A stretch of DNA of 24,169 bases, from the NCBI GenBank assembly GCA_009774585.1, contig VSOA01000017.1, forward strand, positions 1 through 24,169. The letters run 5' to 3'. Position numbers and translations under genes: made by a program. The notes under the pieces were generated by a model. The model had not been told where the DNA came from. It did not search any database and saw nothing but the letters and a program-made list of their open reading frames with translations. The stretch's first letter is position 1, and every line of letters starts with the position of its first letter. Shown one piece after another: positions 1 to 6,476 of this stretch. Origin of the DNA: Lachnospiraceae bacterium (GTDB lineage: Bacteria > Bacillota > Clostridia > Lachnospirales > Lachnospiraceae).

Positions 1-491
1 TTGCAGGAAGTACACCAGTTAATAGGCATCTCCGATTTATATGCAAGTCCCGCTTTAAACAATTTCAGGAAAATCCTTTGTGTCCATTTATAATAATTGG
101 GGTCTGTCGTATTAACTTCCCTATCCCAATCAAACGAATAACCGAGCGAATGCAACTGGCTCTTGAAACGCGCAACATTATTCTGTGTCACAATCTTCGG
201 ATGAATATGATTCTGGATTGCATAATTTTCCGTAGGAAGACCGAATGCATCCCAGCCCATCGGGTACAAAACATTATATCCCTGCATTCTTCTCTTTCTT
301 GCCACAATATCGAGCGCCGTATACGGTCTCGGATGTCCTACATGCAGGCCCTGTCCTGACGGATAAGGGAATTCCACCAACGCATAATATTTCGGTTTGG
401 AATAATCGTCAGAAGTCTTAAATGCCTTCTCGTCATCCCACACTTTCTGCCATTTCGTCTCTACTTCTCTGTGATTGTAAATTTCTGCCAT
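1..491 (-). CDS. leuS: Leucyl-tRNA synthetase, N-terminal part (truncated by window edge)
   Basis: Class I aminoacyl-tRNA synthetase that charges tRNA-Leu in the cytoplasm. Only about the first 163 codons are in the window; the rest lies beyond base 1. The translation begins MAEIYNHREVETKWQ and contains FPYPSGQGLHVGHPRPY, the LeuRS form of the HIGH nucleotide-binding motif. Further on is GWDAFGLPTENYAIQ, typical of LeuRS. The visible end reads MPINWCTSCK, the usual start of the zinc-containing region. The ATG at 489-491 is the first start that fits the family. The gene has its own candidate promoter about 110 bases upstream and follows a terminator, so it probably starts a new transcript. No T-box is visible in its short leader. 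Confidence 0.95.
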   Translation of the reverse strand, partial: MAEIYNHREVETKWQKVWDDEKAFKTSDDYSKPKYYALVEFPYPSGQGLHVGHPRPYTALDIVARKRRMQGYNVLYPMGWDAFGLPTENYAIQNHIHPKIVTQNNVARFKSQLHSLGYSFDWDREVNTTDPNYYKWTQRIFLKLFKAGLAYKSEMPINWCTSC

Positions 492-538
492 TTTATAACC
501 ATGCCTTTCAGCTCCGAACTAACTGTCCCGAGTTTGCC

Positions 539-555
539 GAGATGCACAGCATCTC
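539..555 (-). other. Small hairpin in the leuS leader
   Basis: A perfect 7-bp inverted repeat (GAGATGC and GCATCTC, 3-base loop) lies between the candidate leuS promoter and its start codon. It would form in the 5' untranslated RNA. It has no T-tract, so it is not a terminator. Its role is unknown and it could be chance. Confidence 0.35.
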
Positions 556-602
556 ATGCATCGTAATCGAACGAAGCTCAATTTTTATTTTCCACGTTTA
601 AT

Positions 603-630
603 ATTGTATTATACTTGACCTATTTGTCAA
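603..630 (-). promoter_or_regulatory. Candidate leuS promoter
   Basis: On the minus strand there is a -35 TTGACA (625-630), a 16-base spacer and a -10 TACAAT (603-608). A TATAAT lies closer in, but only 11 bases from the -35. The site lies just downstream of the terminator of the preceding gene and about 110 bases before leuS, so the leader would be short. Confidence 0.6.
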
Positions 631-647
631 GCAAATTGCATAAAATC

Positions 648-684
648 ATAGGAATAGGGCGTGTCAACCACGCCCCATTCCTAT
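648..684 (-). terminator. Intrinsic terminator after the EF-G-like gene
   Basis: Two 16-base arms (648-663 and 669-684) enclose a 5-base loop. In minus-strand RNA all 16 pairs form, one of them a G-U; in plus-strand RNA the same position is an A-C mismatch. This asymmetry supports function in the minus orientation, 58 bases after the stop codon of the EF-G-like gene. The stem is followed by a modest TTTT run. Confidence 0.75.
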
Positions 685-741
685 AGATGAAACCTTCTCT
701 ATCTACAGTCGGTTATAGCTTACAGCGTAAGGCACTTCCCC

Positions 742-2835
742 TTATGCCTCACCGCCGGCTTCTGCTACCTTATTTGCTCTTGCAGCGACTTCTTTCTCCT
801 GTACATCGCTCGGTGCCTGCTCATATCTTGCAAACTCATATTTGTATGTACCGCGTCCTCCTGTCATGGAACGAAGATCGGTACAGTAGCCATTCAAACA
901 TGCAACCGGAATATCCGCTTCAATCACAGTCTTGCCGTCACCTGCCGGATTCATGCCCAGCACACGTCCTCTCCTCTTATTCAAATCGCCCATTACATCA
1001 CCCGTATAAGAATCGGGTACTGTAACCTGTAAATTAGCGATTGGCTCAAGGAGTACCGGTCCTGCCTCCATGAATCCCTTCTTAAACGCCTGAATCGTCG
1101 CCATCTTAAATGCCATCTCGGAAGAATCTACCGGATGATAGGAACCGTCATAGAGTACTGCCTTTACACCCACTACCGGATATGCCGCAAGTGGTCCGCT
1201 TCCGACGGAATCCTGCAATCCCTTCTCTACTGCCGGGAAGTAATTCTTAGGCACTGCACCACCTACTACTTCTTGTTCAAACACATATGCGGACTCCAAA
1301 TCTCCTGACGCCTCGAAACGCATCTTAACATGACCATACTGTCCGTGTCCGCCGGACTGTTTTTTATACTTGTACTCAACGTCAGATTTCTTGCGTATGG
1401 TCTCTCTGTATGCAATCTTCGGATCAGATAATTCTATCTCCACTTTATACTCGTTAATCAGTCTGCTCGCAATCACATCCAGATGCAAATCTCCCATACC
1501 ATAGAGTAATGTCTGTTTGTTCTCCGCATCATTAACAATCCACAGTGTCTGATCCTCATGTTTCATCTTCTGCAGCGCCTGCGCTACCTTATCCACATCG
1601 CCCTTATTCTTAGCTCTATATCTCTTATATGTATAAGGTGTAGAAATCTCTGTCTTGCCATATCGGATAATTCTTGCCTTAGTGGACAACGTATTGCCGG
1701 TTCTTGCCGCTGTCAGTTTTGCAATTGCACCGATATCTCCCGCATGCAGTTCCTTCACCTCGATAGGTTTATTTCCCTGCATCACATATAATTTGTTGAT
1801 TTTCTCCTCGACTTCTTTCTCGTCGTTATATATGGTGTCGTCGTTCTTAAATACACCGGAACATACCTTAATCAGCGAGTACTTGCCGATAAACGGATCC
1901 ACGATTGTCTTAAAAATATACGCTGATTTCGGTTTCGAGAAATCAAAGTTTGCCTCAAATATCTCATTGCTCTTTAAATCGATTCCTGCCAATTCACGGT
2001 TCTCCGGATTTGGCATGTACTTCACAATATCATCGAGCAGTGTATAGATGCCCTGACACAGTACATTCGAACCCATGGACATAGGCACAACGCTTCCATC
2101 CATAACATTACTGCGCAGCGCCGCTCTGATTTCCGCCTCTGAAAAGCTGTCACCGTTAAAGTATCTCTCCATAAACTCTTCACTTGTCTCGGCTACGGCC
2201 TCCATCAGAGTATCTCTGCATAACTGCAAATTAGCTTTGCTGTATTCAGGCATTTCACATTCAACTACTTCTTTGCCTTCCCAGCGGTATGCCTGTTCCG
2301 TAATGACATTGATATATCCTACAAATTTCTCGTTCTCACGAATCGGCAGGTGGAACGGCGCAATCTTCTTACCATACTTCTCAGTCATATCTTCCACTAC
2401 TTGACGGAAAGACGCATTATCAATATCCATATCCGTTACAAACACAAATCTCGGCAGCTTATACTTCTCACACAATTCCCATGCCTTCTCCGTACCGACT
2501 TCCACACCAGCCTTACCCGACACAACAATGATCGCTGCGTCCGCGGCGCCGACCGCTTCCTCTACTTCTCCGACAAAGTCAAAGAAACCGGGCGTATCTA
2601 AGACATTAATCTTTACGTTTTCCCATTCGACCGGAACAACAGATGTCGCAATGGATATATGGCGTTTCTGTTCTTCCTTGCCGAAGTCACTTACCGTATT
2701 ACCGTCATCTACTTTGCCCATTCTGGAAGTGATACCGGACAGGTAAGCCATCGCCTCCACCAAACTGGTCTTACCACAGCCACCATGCCCCAGTAAAACC
2801 ACATTACGAATCTTATCCGTTGTGTAAATATTCAT
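742..2835 (-). CDS. EF-G-like translational GTPase paralogue
   Basis: A 697-residue protein with the full EF-G layout: G domain (about 1-280), domain II, then EF-G domains III-V (for example GGHGQYGHVKMRFE and the C-terminal RSMTGGRGTYKYEFARYE). The P-loop is GHGGCGKT (16-23) and switch II begins DTPG (80-83). Two features are unlike the main elongation factor FusA. The residue after DTPG is Phe84 where canonical factors have the catalytic His. The G4 motif NKxD reads TDMD (134-137). This puts it in the EF-G-like paralogue group rather than the housekeeping fusA, so I leave the symbol empty. The start at MNIYTTDK is chosen because GGAGGAG sits 8 bases upstream; an in-frame ATG 10 codons earlier lacks such a site. 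It appears monocistronic, with its own promoter and terminator. The cellular role is not evident from sequence. Confidence 0.9.
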   Translation of the reverse strand: MNIYTTDKIRNVVLLGHGGCGKTSLVEAMAYLSGITSRMGKVDDGNTVSDFGKEEQKRHISIATSVVPVEWENVKINVLDTPGFFDFVGEVEEAVGAADAAIIVVSGKAGVEVGTEKAWELCEKYKLPRFVFVTDMDIDNASFRQVVEDMTEKYGKKIAPFHLPIRENEKFVGYINVITEQAYRWEGKEVVECEMPEYSKANLQLCRDTLMEAVAETSEEFMERYFNGDSFSEAEIRAALRSNVMDGSVVPMSMGSNVLCQGIYTLLDDIVKYMPNPENRELAGIDLKSNEIFEANFDFSKPKSAYIFKTIVDPFIGKYSLIKVCSGVFKNDDTIYNDEKEVEEKINKLYVMQGNKPIEVKELHAGDIGAIAKLTAARTGNTLSTKARIIRYGKTEISTPYTYKRYRAKNKGDVDKVAQALQKMKHEDQTLWIVNDAENKQTLLYGMGDLHLDVIASRLINEYKVEIELSDPKIAYRETIRKKSDVEYKYKKQSGGHGQYGHVKMRFEASGDLESAYVFEQEVVGGAVPKNYFPAVEKGLQDSVGSGPLAAYPVVGVKAVLYDGSYHPVDSSEMAFKMATIQAFKKGFMEAGPVLLEPIANLQVTVPDSYTGDVMGDLNKRRGRVLGMNPAGDGKTVIEADIPVACLNGYCTDLRSMTGGRGTYKYEFARYEQAPSDVQEKEVAARANKVAEAGGEA

Positions 2836-2921
2836 TTCTCTAGCTCCTCCAGTTCTGTTATTCACTCATGATTGGGCAGTTTGTTCTGTTAATTATATTC
2901 CCAAACACAAATTGTAAGTAT

Positions 2922-2950
2922 ATTTTACTAAATTTTATATAATATTTCAA
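2922..2950 (-). promoter_or_regulatory. Promoter of the EF-G-like gene
   Basis: Minus strand: -35 TTGAAA (2945-2950), 17-base spacer, -10 TAAAAT (2922-2927). This gives a leader of roughly 80 bases before the SD-supported start at 2835. The region is very AT-rich, so other boxes are possible. Confidence 0.6.
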
Positions 2951-3016
2951 TATCAATTATGCGAAATGCATAAGTTTTTGAAATTGCGTGACAAAGCATG
3001 TCAAACGCTTCTCCTC

Positions 3017-3045
3017 TTGTGATGGAATCAGCAAAATGATATACT
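3017..3045 (+). promoter_or_regulatory. Candidate tyrA promoter
   Basis: Plus strand: -35 TTGTGA (3017-3022), 17-base spacer, -10 TATACT (3040-3045). It is divergent from the EF-G-like promoter and about 80 bases before tyrA. The -35 matches consensus only partly. Confidence 0.5.
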
Positions 3046-3050
3046 ATAAA

Positions 3051-3105
3051 TAAATCCCTGCGGGATTTACTTGACGAGATTCGCTCCGCGAACATTACGG
3101 AATCT
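3051..3105 (+). other. Two small hairpins in the tyrA leader
   Basis: The first is a perfect 8-bp hairpin, TAAATCCC/GGGATTTA (3051-3069, 3-base loop). The second has arms AGATTC (3077-3082) and GAATCT (3100-3105) and is followed directly by TTTT. It ends about 10 bases before the AAGAAAGG ribosome-binding site. It resembles a weak attenuator, but the stem is short. No known riboswitch is recognisable. Confidence 0.35.
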
Positions 3106-3128
3106 TTTAATAAGAAAGGCACAACGCT

Positions 3129-4229
3129 ATGAGCACTCTTACATTTGGTTTTATAGGACTGGGACTGATTGGCGGTTCCATAGCCAAAGCAATCCGCGAC
3201 AAGATGCCGGACACACGCATCATTGCATACGACCCCAATGAAGCGTCTTTGCAACTCGCGCATAAAGATCATGTCGCAAACGAAATTACTTCGTCCATTG
3301 ACGGTTCCTTTCAATCCTGTGACTATATATTTTTATGCGCTCCGGTTGCACATAATGATGAAAATCTGCTCATTTTAAAGCAGTATCTGTCTCCGGAAAC
3401 AATATTGACCGATGTGGGAAGTGTCAAAACCGGCATTCACAGGCAAATAGAATCTTTAGGGTTAAACAAGCAGTTTATCGGCGGACATCCAATGACCGGC
3501 TCAGAACGCTTCGGCTATTCGAATTCCAACGCTGCTCTCTTGGAAAATGCTTACTATATTCTGACGCCCTCCAACACAGTGCCCAAGGAAAAATTAACCG
3601 CATATCACAATCTGGTGGAAACCATCGGTGCGATTCCGCTTGTCTTAAGTTATGAAGAACATGATTATGTGACGGCCGCCATATCCCATCTTCCTCACGT
3701 GATTGCCGCCTCCCTAGTTAATCTGGTAAAAAATGCCGATTCCAAGGAAGGAGTCATGAAAATGGTTGCTGCCGGCGGTTTCAAAGACATCACGCGAATT
3801 GCCTCCTCTTCTCCTGCAATGTGGCAACAGATTTGCCTGACCAACACAGAAAATATTTCGAAACTTTTGAAAACGTATATTAAATCATTGAATGATATCG
3901 CCGTCTGTCTCGACTACCGCGCTGAAAACGCCTTGTACGACTTCTTCGACGCCGCAAGAAATTACAGAGAGTCCTTCGTTAATACTTCCAGCGGACCGAT
4001 CAAAACAGAACATGCACTCACGGTAGACATCGCAGACAAACCGGGGGCAATAGCCGCTATTGCTTCTCTTCTTGCCATGCACGATGTGAGCATCAAGAAT
4101 ATCGGCATCAATCATAACAGGGAGCTTGCCGAGGGCGCGCTGCGCATTGAGTTTTATGATGAAAATGCAATTAAACAGGCTGCTGATGTCATGACCAGCC
4201 ACGGCTACCCCATACATACTAAGAAGTAA
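3129..4229 (+). CDS. tyrA: Prephenate dehydrogenase with C-terminal ACT domain
   Basis: Oxidatively decarboxylates prephenate to 4-hydroxyphenylpyruvate, the committed step of tyrosine synthesis. The 366-residue protein starts with a Rossmann NAD-binding motif, GFIGLGLIGGS (7-17). It then carries GGHPMTGSE, the TyrA prephenate-site signature, and HLPHVIAASL in the helical dimerisation domain. The last 70 or so residues (from about TEHALTVDIADKPGAIAAIA) form an ACT domain, a common tyrosine-sensing feedback module. AAGAAAGG lies 9 bases before the ATG. It is the only plus-strand gene in the window and stands alone: no aroA or other shikimate gene follows, as often happens in related bacteria. 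Regulation probably combines ACT feedback with the leader described separately. Confidence 0.95.
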   Translation: MSTLTFGFIGLGLIGGSIAKAIRDKMPDTRIIAYDPNEASLQLAHKDHVANEITSSIDGSFQSCDYIFLCAPVAHNDENLLILKQYLSPETILTDVGSVKTGIHRQIESLGLNKQFIGGHPMTGSERFGYSNSNAALLENAYYILTPSNTVPKEKLTAYHNLVETIGAIPLVLSYEEHDYVTAAISHLPHVIAASLVNLVKNADSKEGVMKMVAAGGFKDITRIASSSPAMWQQICLTNTENISKLLKTYIKSLNDIAVCLDYRAENALYDFFDAARNYRESFVNTSSGPIKTEHALTVDIADKPGAIAAIASLLAMHDVSIKNIGINHNRELAEGALRIEFYDENAIKQAADVMTSHGYPIHTKK

Positions 4230-4299
4230 TCAGCCAAAAACATTACTGTTGTAAATGAGCTTTATAATGCGAAAGCACCTAAAATGGATATAGACCAAA

Positions 4300-4338
4300 C
4301 GGCATTGCAAGAATTTCTACATCTTCTATGCAATGCCG
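4300..4338. terminator. Convergent-gene hairpin between tyrA and the VanZ-like gene
   Basis: Perfect 10-bp inverted repeat, CGGCATTGCA and TGCAATGCCG, with a 19-base loop. It lies between the two convergent genes. Neither side carries a strong T-run (plus side only CTATAAAATAC), so it may be a weak bidirectional terminator or an RNA 3'-end stabiliser. Confidence 0.4.
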
Positions 4339-4391
4339 CCTATAAAATACTCTCTTTAACTTTTTATACCTAATTACACCTGCATTCAGGT

Positions 4392-4889
4392 TCAGGACGA
4401 CAGCTTCACTAGCAGTCTGTTCAGAAAATACGAAACTGTCATGCAGATAATTCCTGCCAGACTACCATACCAGTTTAGCGCCACATCTGACATCTGAAAA
4501 TGTCTTCCCTCTATAAACTGTTTATAATATTCCGTATAATATGCCAGCCCATAGCAAATCACACCCGACGCCAGTATCCCGATTATACGGAAATAGTGCC
4601 TGCATATCACCATACTCACAAACGCCGTGACAAGTCCGACCACGAAAAACAATGCAACATGCGCACCGTAACGTATCATCAGACTCACAGTCTCCACCTG
4701 TTCATTCGACGGATCCCCGAAGATGCTTGCCGCAATCTGCCCTGCCACCCGCATTGTCACATTAGTTGACTGTGCGCCGTTTTGAAATGAGACAATCACC
4801 ACAAAATACACAAGCAGCATAAGCGCCACAATTGATGCGGCAATCACCATGAATTCCAACCACAAGTTTGTATGTTTCTTCTGTCCCAT
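4392..4889 (-). CDS. VanZ-like family membrane protein
   Basis: A 165-residue integral membrane protein with about four hydrophobic segments: near residue 10-35, then RYGAHVALFFVVGLV, then the helix ending CYGLAYYTEYYKQF, and a last one near SLAGIICMTVSYFL. The stretch EYYKQFIEGRHFQMSDVALN, followed shortly by a Gly-rich helix, matches the pattern of VanZ-like proteins. In those, a family named after a teicoplanin-resistance accessory protein, an acidic-aromatic motif precedes an SD-x-x-x-N segment. The function of chromosomal members is unknown and resistance should not be assumed. The start at MGQKKHTNLW is preferred because the longer reading frame overlaps the PilZ gene. This start is 28 bases after the PilZ stop and has AGAAGAG just upstream. 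It is probably the last gene of the queA-PilZ-VanZ group. Confidence 0.8.
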   Translation of the reverse strand: MGQKKHTNLWLEFMVIAASIVALMLLVYFVVIVSFQNGAQSTNVTMRVAGQIAASIFGDPSNEQVETVSLMIRYGAHVALFFVVGLVTAFVSMVICRHYFRIIGILASGVICYGLAYYTEYYKQFIEGRHFQMSDVALNWYGSLAGIICMTVSYFLNRLLVKLSS

Positions 4890-4917
4890 TTCACTCTTCT
4901 TTCTATAATAATTCTTT

Positions 4918-5259
4918 CTATGCCTCCATGCTCGTAATCGTGCCGTAAGTCTCGATTCTGCTCGCATCAATCTCAGACATTCCGATAAAAATTGCGCCGT
5001 AGACATACATGCCGTCCTCTCCGGGATCCACACGGATTACTTCCAGAAATGCATGCAATACCTCCTTTGTCCATATCGTCAGGAAAGACTCATATACCGC
5101 CCCGACTTCAAGTCCGGCATCACACAAAAAACCTATCCCCGTTTTAGATACGTCAGTTACAGTAATATTCACTTCTTCCGACAATTCTGAATTATCCATT
5201 CTCTTAATCAGTAACTTGGACTCCAGTTCCATGCGTTTGTTTTTTCTTCTCTCCTCCAT
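4918..5259 (-). CDS. PilZ-domain protein, putative c-di-GMP effector
   Basis: A 113-residue, single-domain soluble protein. It starts MEERRKNKRMELES and contains the two PilZ c-di-GMP signatures. The RxxxR-type motif lies in RRKNKR at residues 4-9, and the [D/N]xSxxG motif is DVSKTG within VTDVSKTGIGFL. By family knowledge it binds cyclic di-GMP and passes the signal to a partner; the partner is not visible here. The ATG at 5257-5259 is chosen for the GAGGGG just upstream; an in-frame TTG ten codons earlier is possible. It lies between queA and the VanZ-like gene on the same strand. A GGDEF protein is encoded about 16 kb away in the same window, but no direct link is shown. Confidence 0.85.
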   Translation of the reverse strand: MEERRKNKRMELESKLLIKRMDNSELSEEVNITVTDVSKTGIGFLCDAGLEVGAVYESFLTIWTKEVLHAFLEVIRVDPGEDGMYVYGAIFIGMSEIDASRIETYGTITSMEA

Positions 5260-5364
5260 ATTCCCCTCTACCTTTCTCTTATGCTTCAAAAATCCGACAA
5301 CGCCCGATTGTAAAATTTGCCTCGCACATTCTACATCCGTATCCCCCGACGTCTATCCAATCAT

Positions 5365-6435
5365 TTACATCTTACATGATTTACCCTCTTTTGTAAAGGA
5401 ATCTGTCAGGAACATCGCATCCCCGAAGCTAAAAAATCGGTATTTTTCCCTAACCGCCTCCTCATATGCCGATAATACATTTTCTCTGCCGGCCAGCGCC
5501 GAGACAAGCATCACAAGCGTAGATTCCGGCAGGTGAAAGTTCGTAATCAGGCAGTCCAATACTTTAAAACGATATCCCGGATAAATGAAAATCTCCGTGT
5601 TGCCGCAGCATTCTTCCAATGTCCCGTCCGCCTTTGCCGCGCTCTCCACCGTACGGCAGCTCGTGGTCCCGACACAGATGACTCTATGCCCTTCCTCCTT
5701 CGCCCGGTTAATCTTCTGCGCTGCCTCCTCAGTCACCTGATAATACTCAGAATGCATATGATGTTCCAAAATATTATCCGCCTTCACCGGACGGAACGTT
5801 CCCAGCCCGACATGCAGCGTAACATAAGCAATTTCCACGCCTTTGTCTTCTATCTGCCCAAGCAGTTCTTCCGTAAAATGCAACCCGGCAGTCGGCGCCG
5901 CCGCCGACCCGTCATACTTCGCGTAGACTGTCTGATAGCGGTTTTTATCCTGTAATTTATGAGTAATATAAGGCGGAAGTGGCATTTCACCGAGACGATC
6001 CAATACTTCCTCGAAAATACCGTCATAAGAAAACCGTATCAGACGGTTGCCCTCTTCCACCACCTCAAGCACTTCCGCCCTCAGACTGCCGTCTCCAAAA
6101 ACAAGCTTCGTACCCGGTTTTGCTTTCTTCCCCGGTTTCACAAGCGTCTCCCAGATATCGTTTTCTTTTCTTTTCAAAAGCAAAACCTCGATTGACGCTC
6201 CCGTCTCCTCCTTGATGCCCATAAGTCTTGCCGGCAGTACCTTAGTGTTATTTAAGACCAAACAGTCACCCGGTCTTAAATAGTCAACAATCTCTCTAAA
6301 AATATGATGTTCCGTCCTTCCGCTTTCTTTATCTAACAATAGCAGGCGGGAATCGGAACGATCCGCCAGAGGATCTTGTGCAATCAGCTCCTCTGGCAGT
6401 TCAAAATAAAAATCCGATTTCTTTATCGCTTCCAT
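5365..6435 (-). CDS. queA: S-adenosylmethionine:tRNA ribosyltransferase-isomerase
   Basis: Transfers and isomerises the ribosyl part of SAM onto 7-aminomethyl-7-deazaguanine in tRNA, forming epoxyqueuosine at the wobble position of GUN-anticodon tRNAs. At 356 residues it is a little longer than the usual 340 or so, with an extra C-terminal tail (TDSFTKEGKSCKM). Family signatures are clear: DFYFELPEELIAQDP at the N-terminus, LNNTKVLPARL, GEMPLPPYI, YAKYDGSAAAPTAGLHFT, LHVGLGTFRPV, and LITNFHLPESTLVMLVSALAG near the end. It starts 41 bases after the M18 aminopeptidase stop with only a weak SD, so it is probably co-transcribed. No tgt or other queuosine gene is in the window, although tgt often follows queA; here a PilZ gene follows instead. 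Confidence 0.96.
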   Translation of the reverse strand: MEAIKKSDFYFELPEELIAQDPLADRSDSRLLLLDKESGRTEHHIFREIVDYLRPGDCLVLNNTKVLPARLMGIKEETGASIEVLLLKRKENDIWETLVKPGKKAKPGTKLVFGDGSLRAEVLEVVEEGNRLIRFSYDGIFEEVLDRLGEMPLPPYITHKLQDKNRYQTVYAKYDGSAAAPTAGLHFTEELLGQIEDKGVEIAYVTLHVGLGTFRPVKADNILEHHMHSEYYQVTEEAAQKINRAKEEGHRVICVGTTSCRTVESAAKADGTLEECCGNTEIFIYPGYRFKVLDCLITNFHLPESTLVMLVSALAGRENVLSAYEEAVREKYRFFSFGDAMFLTDSFTKEGKSCKM

Positions 6436-6476
6436 TTCCGTAATCCGTTTCTATATATGACTTCACACGCTGCAAT

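Noticed and set aside
649..686. Possible terminator for a plus-strand transcript.
   Set aside because: The plus-strand fold has an A-C mismatch and no plus-strand gene precedes it; the minus-strand fold is fully paired.
2852..2891. Repeated GTTCTGTTA in the leader of the EF-G-like gene as an operator.
   Set aside because: Two short copies about three turns apart in AT-rich DNA; too little signal to distinguish from chance.
4230..4376. An open stretch of about 48 codons directly after the tyrA stop, in the same frame, containing a short ATG-started ORF of 29 codons (MDIDQTALQEFLHLLC...).
   Set aside because: No ribosome-binding site before the ATG, no recognisable family, and it overlaps the 10-bp inverted repeat; the length is within what chance allows.
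4392..4889. Calling the VanZ-like gene a glycopeptide-resistance determinant.
   Set aside because: Only fold-level similarity to the VanZ-like family is visible and no vanHAX-type genes are nearby.
5009..5536. Plus-strand open frame of 175 codons across the PilZ gene and the end of queA.
   Set aside because: It is antisense to two well-supported genes, is rich in Ser/Thr/Pro as expected for a reverse-complement frame, and has no family resemblance.
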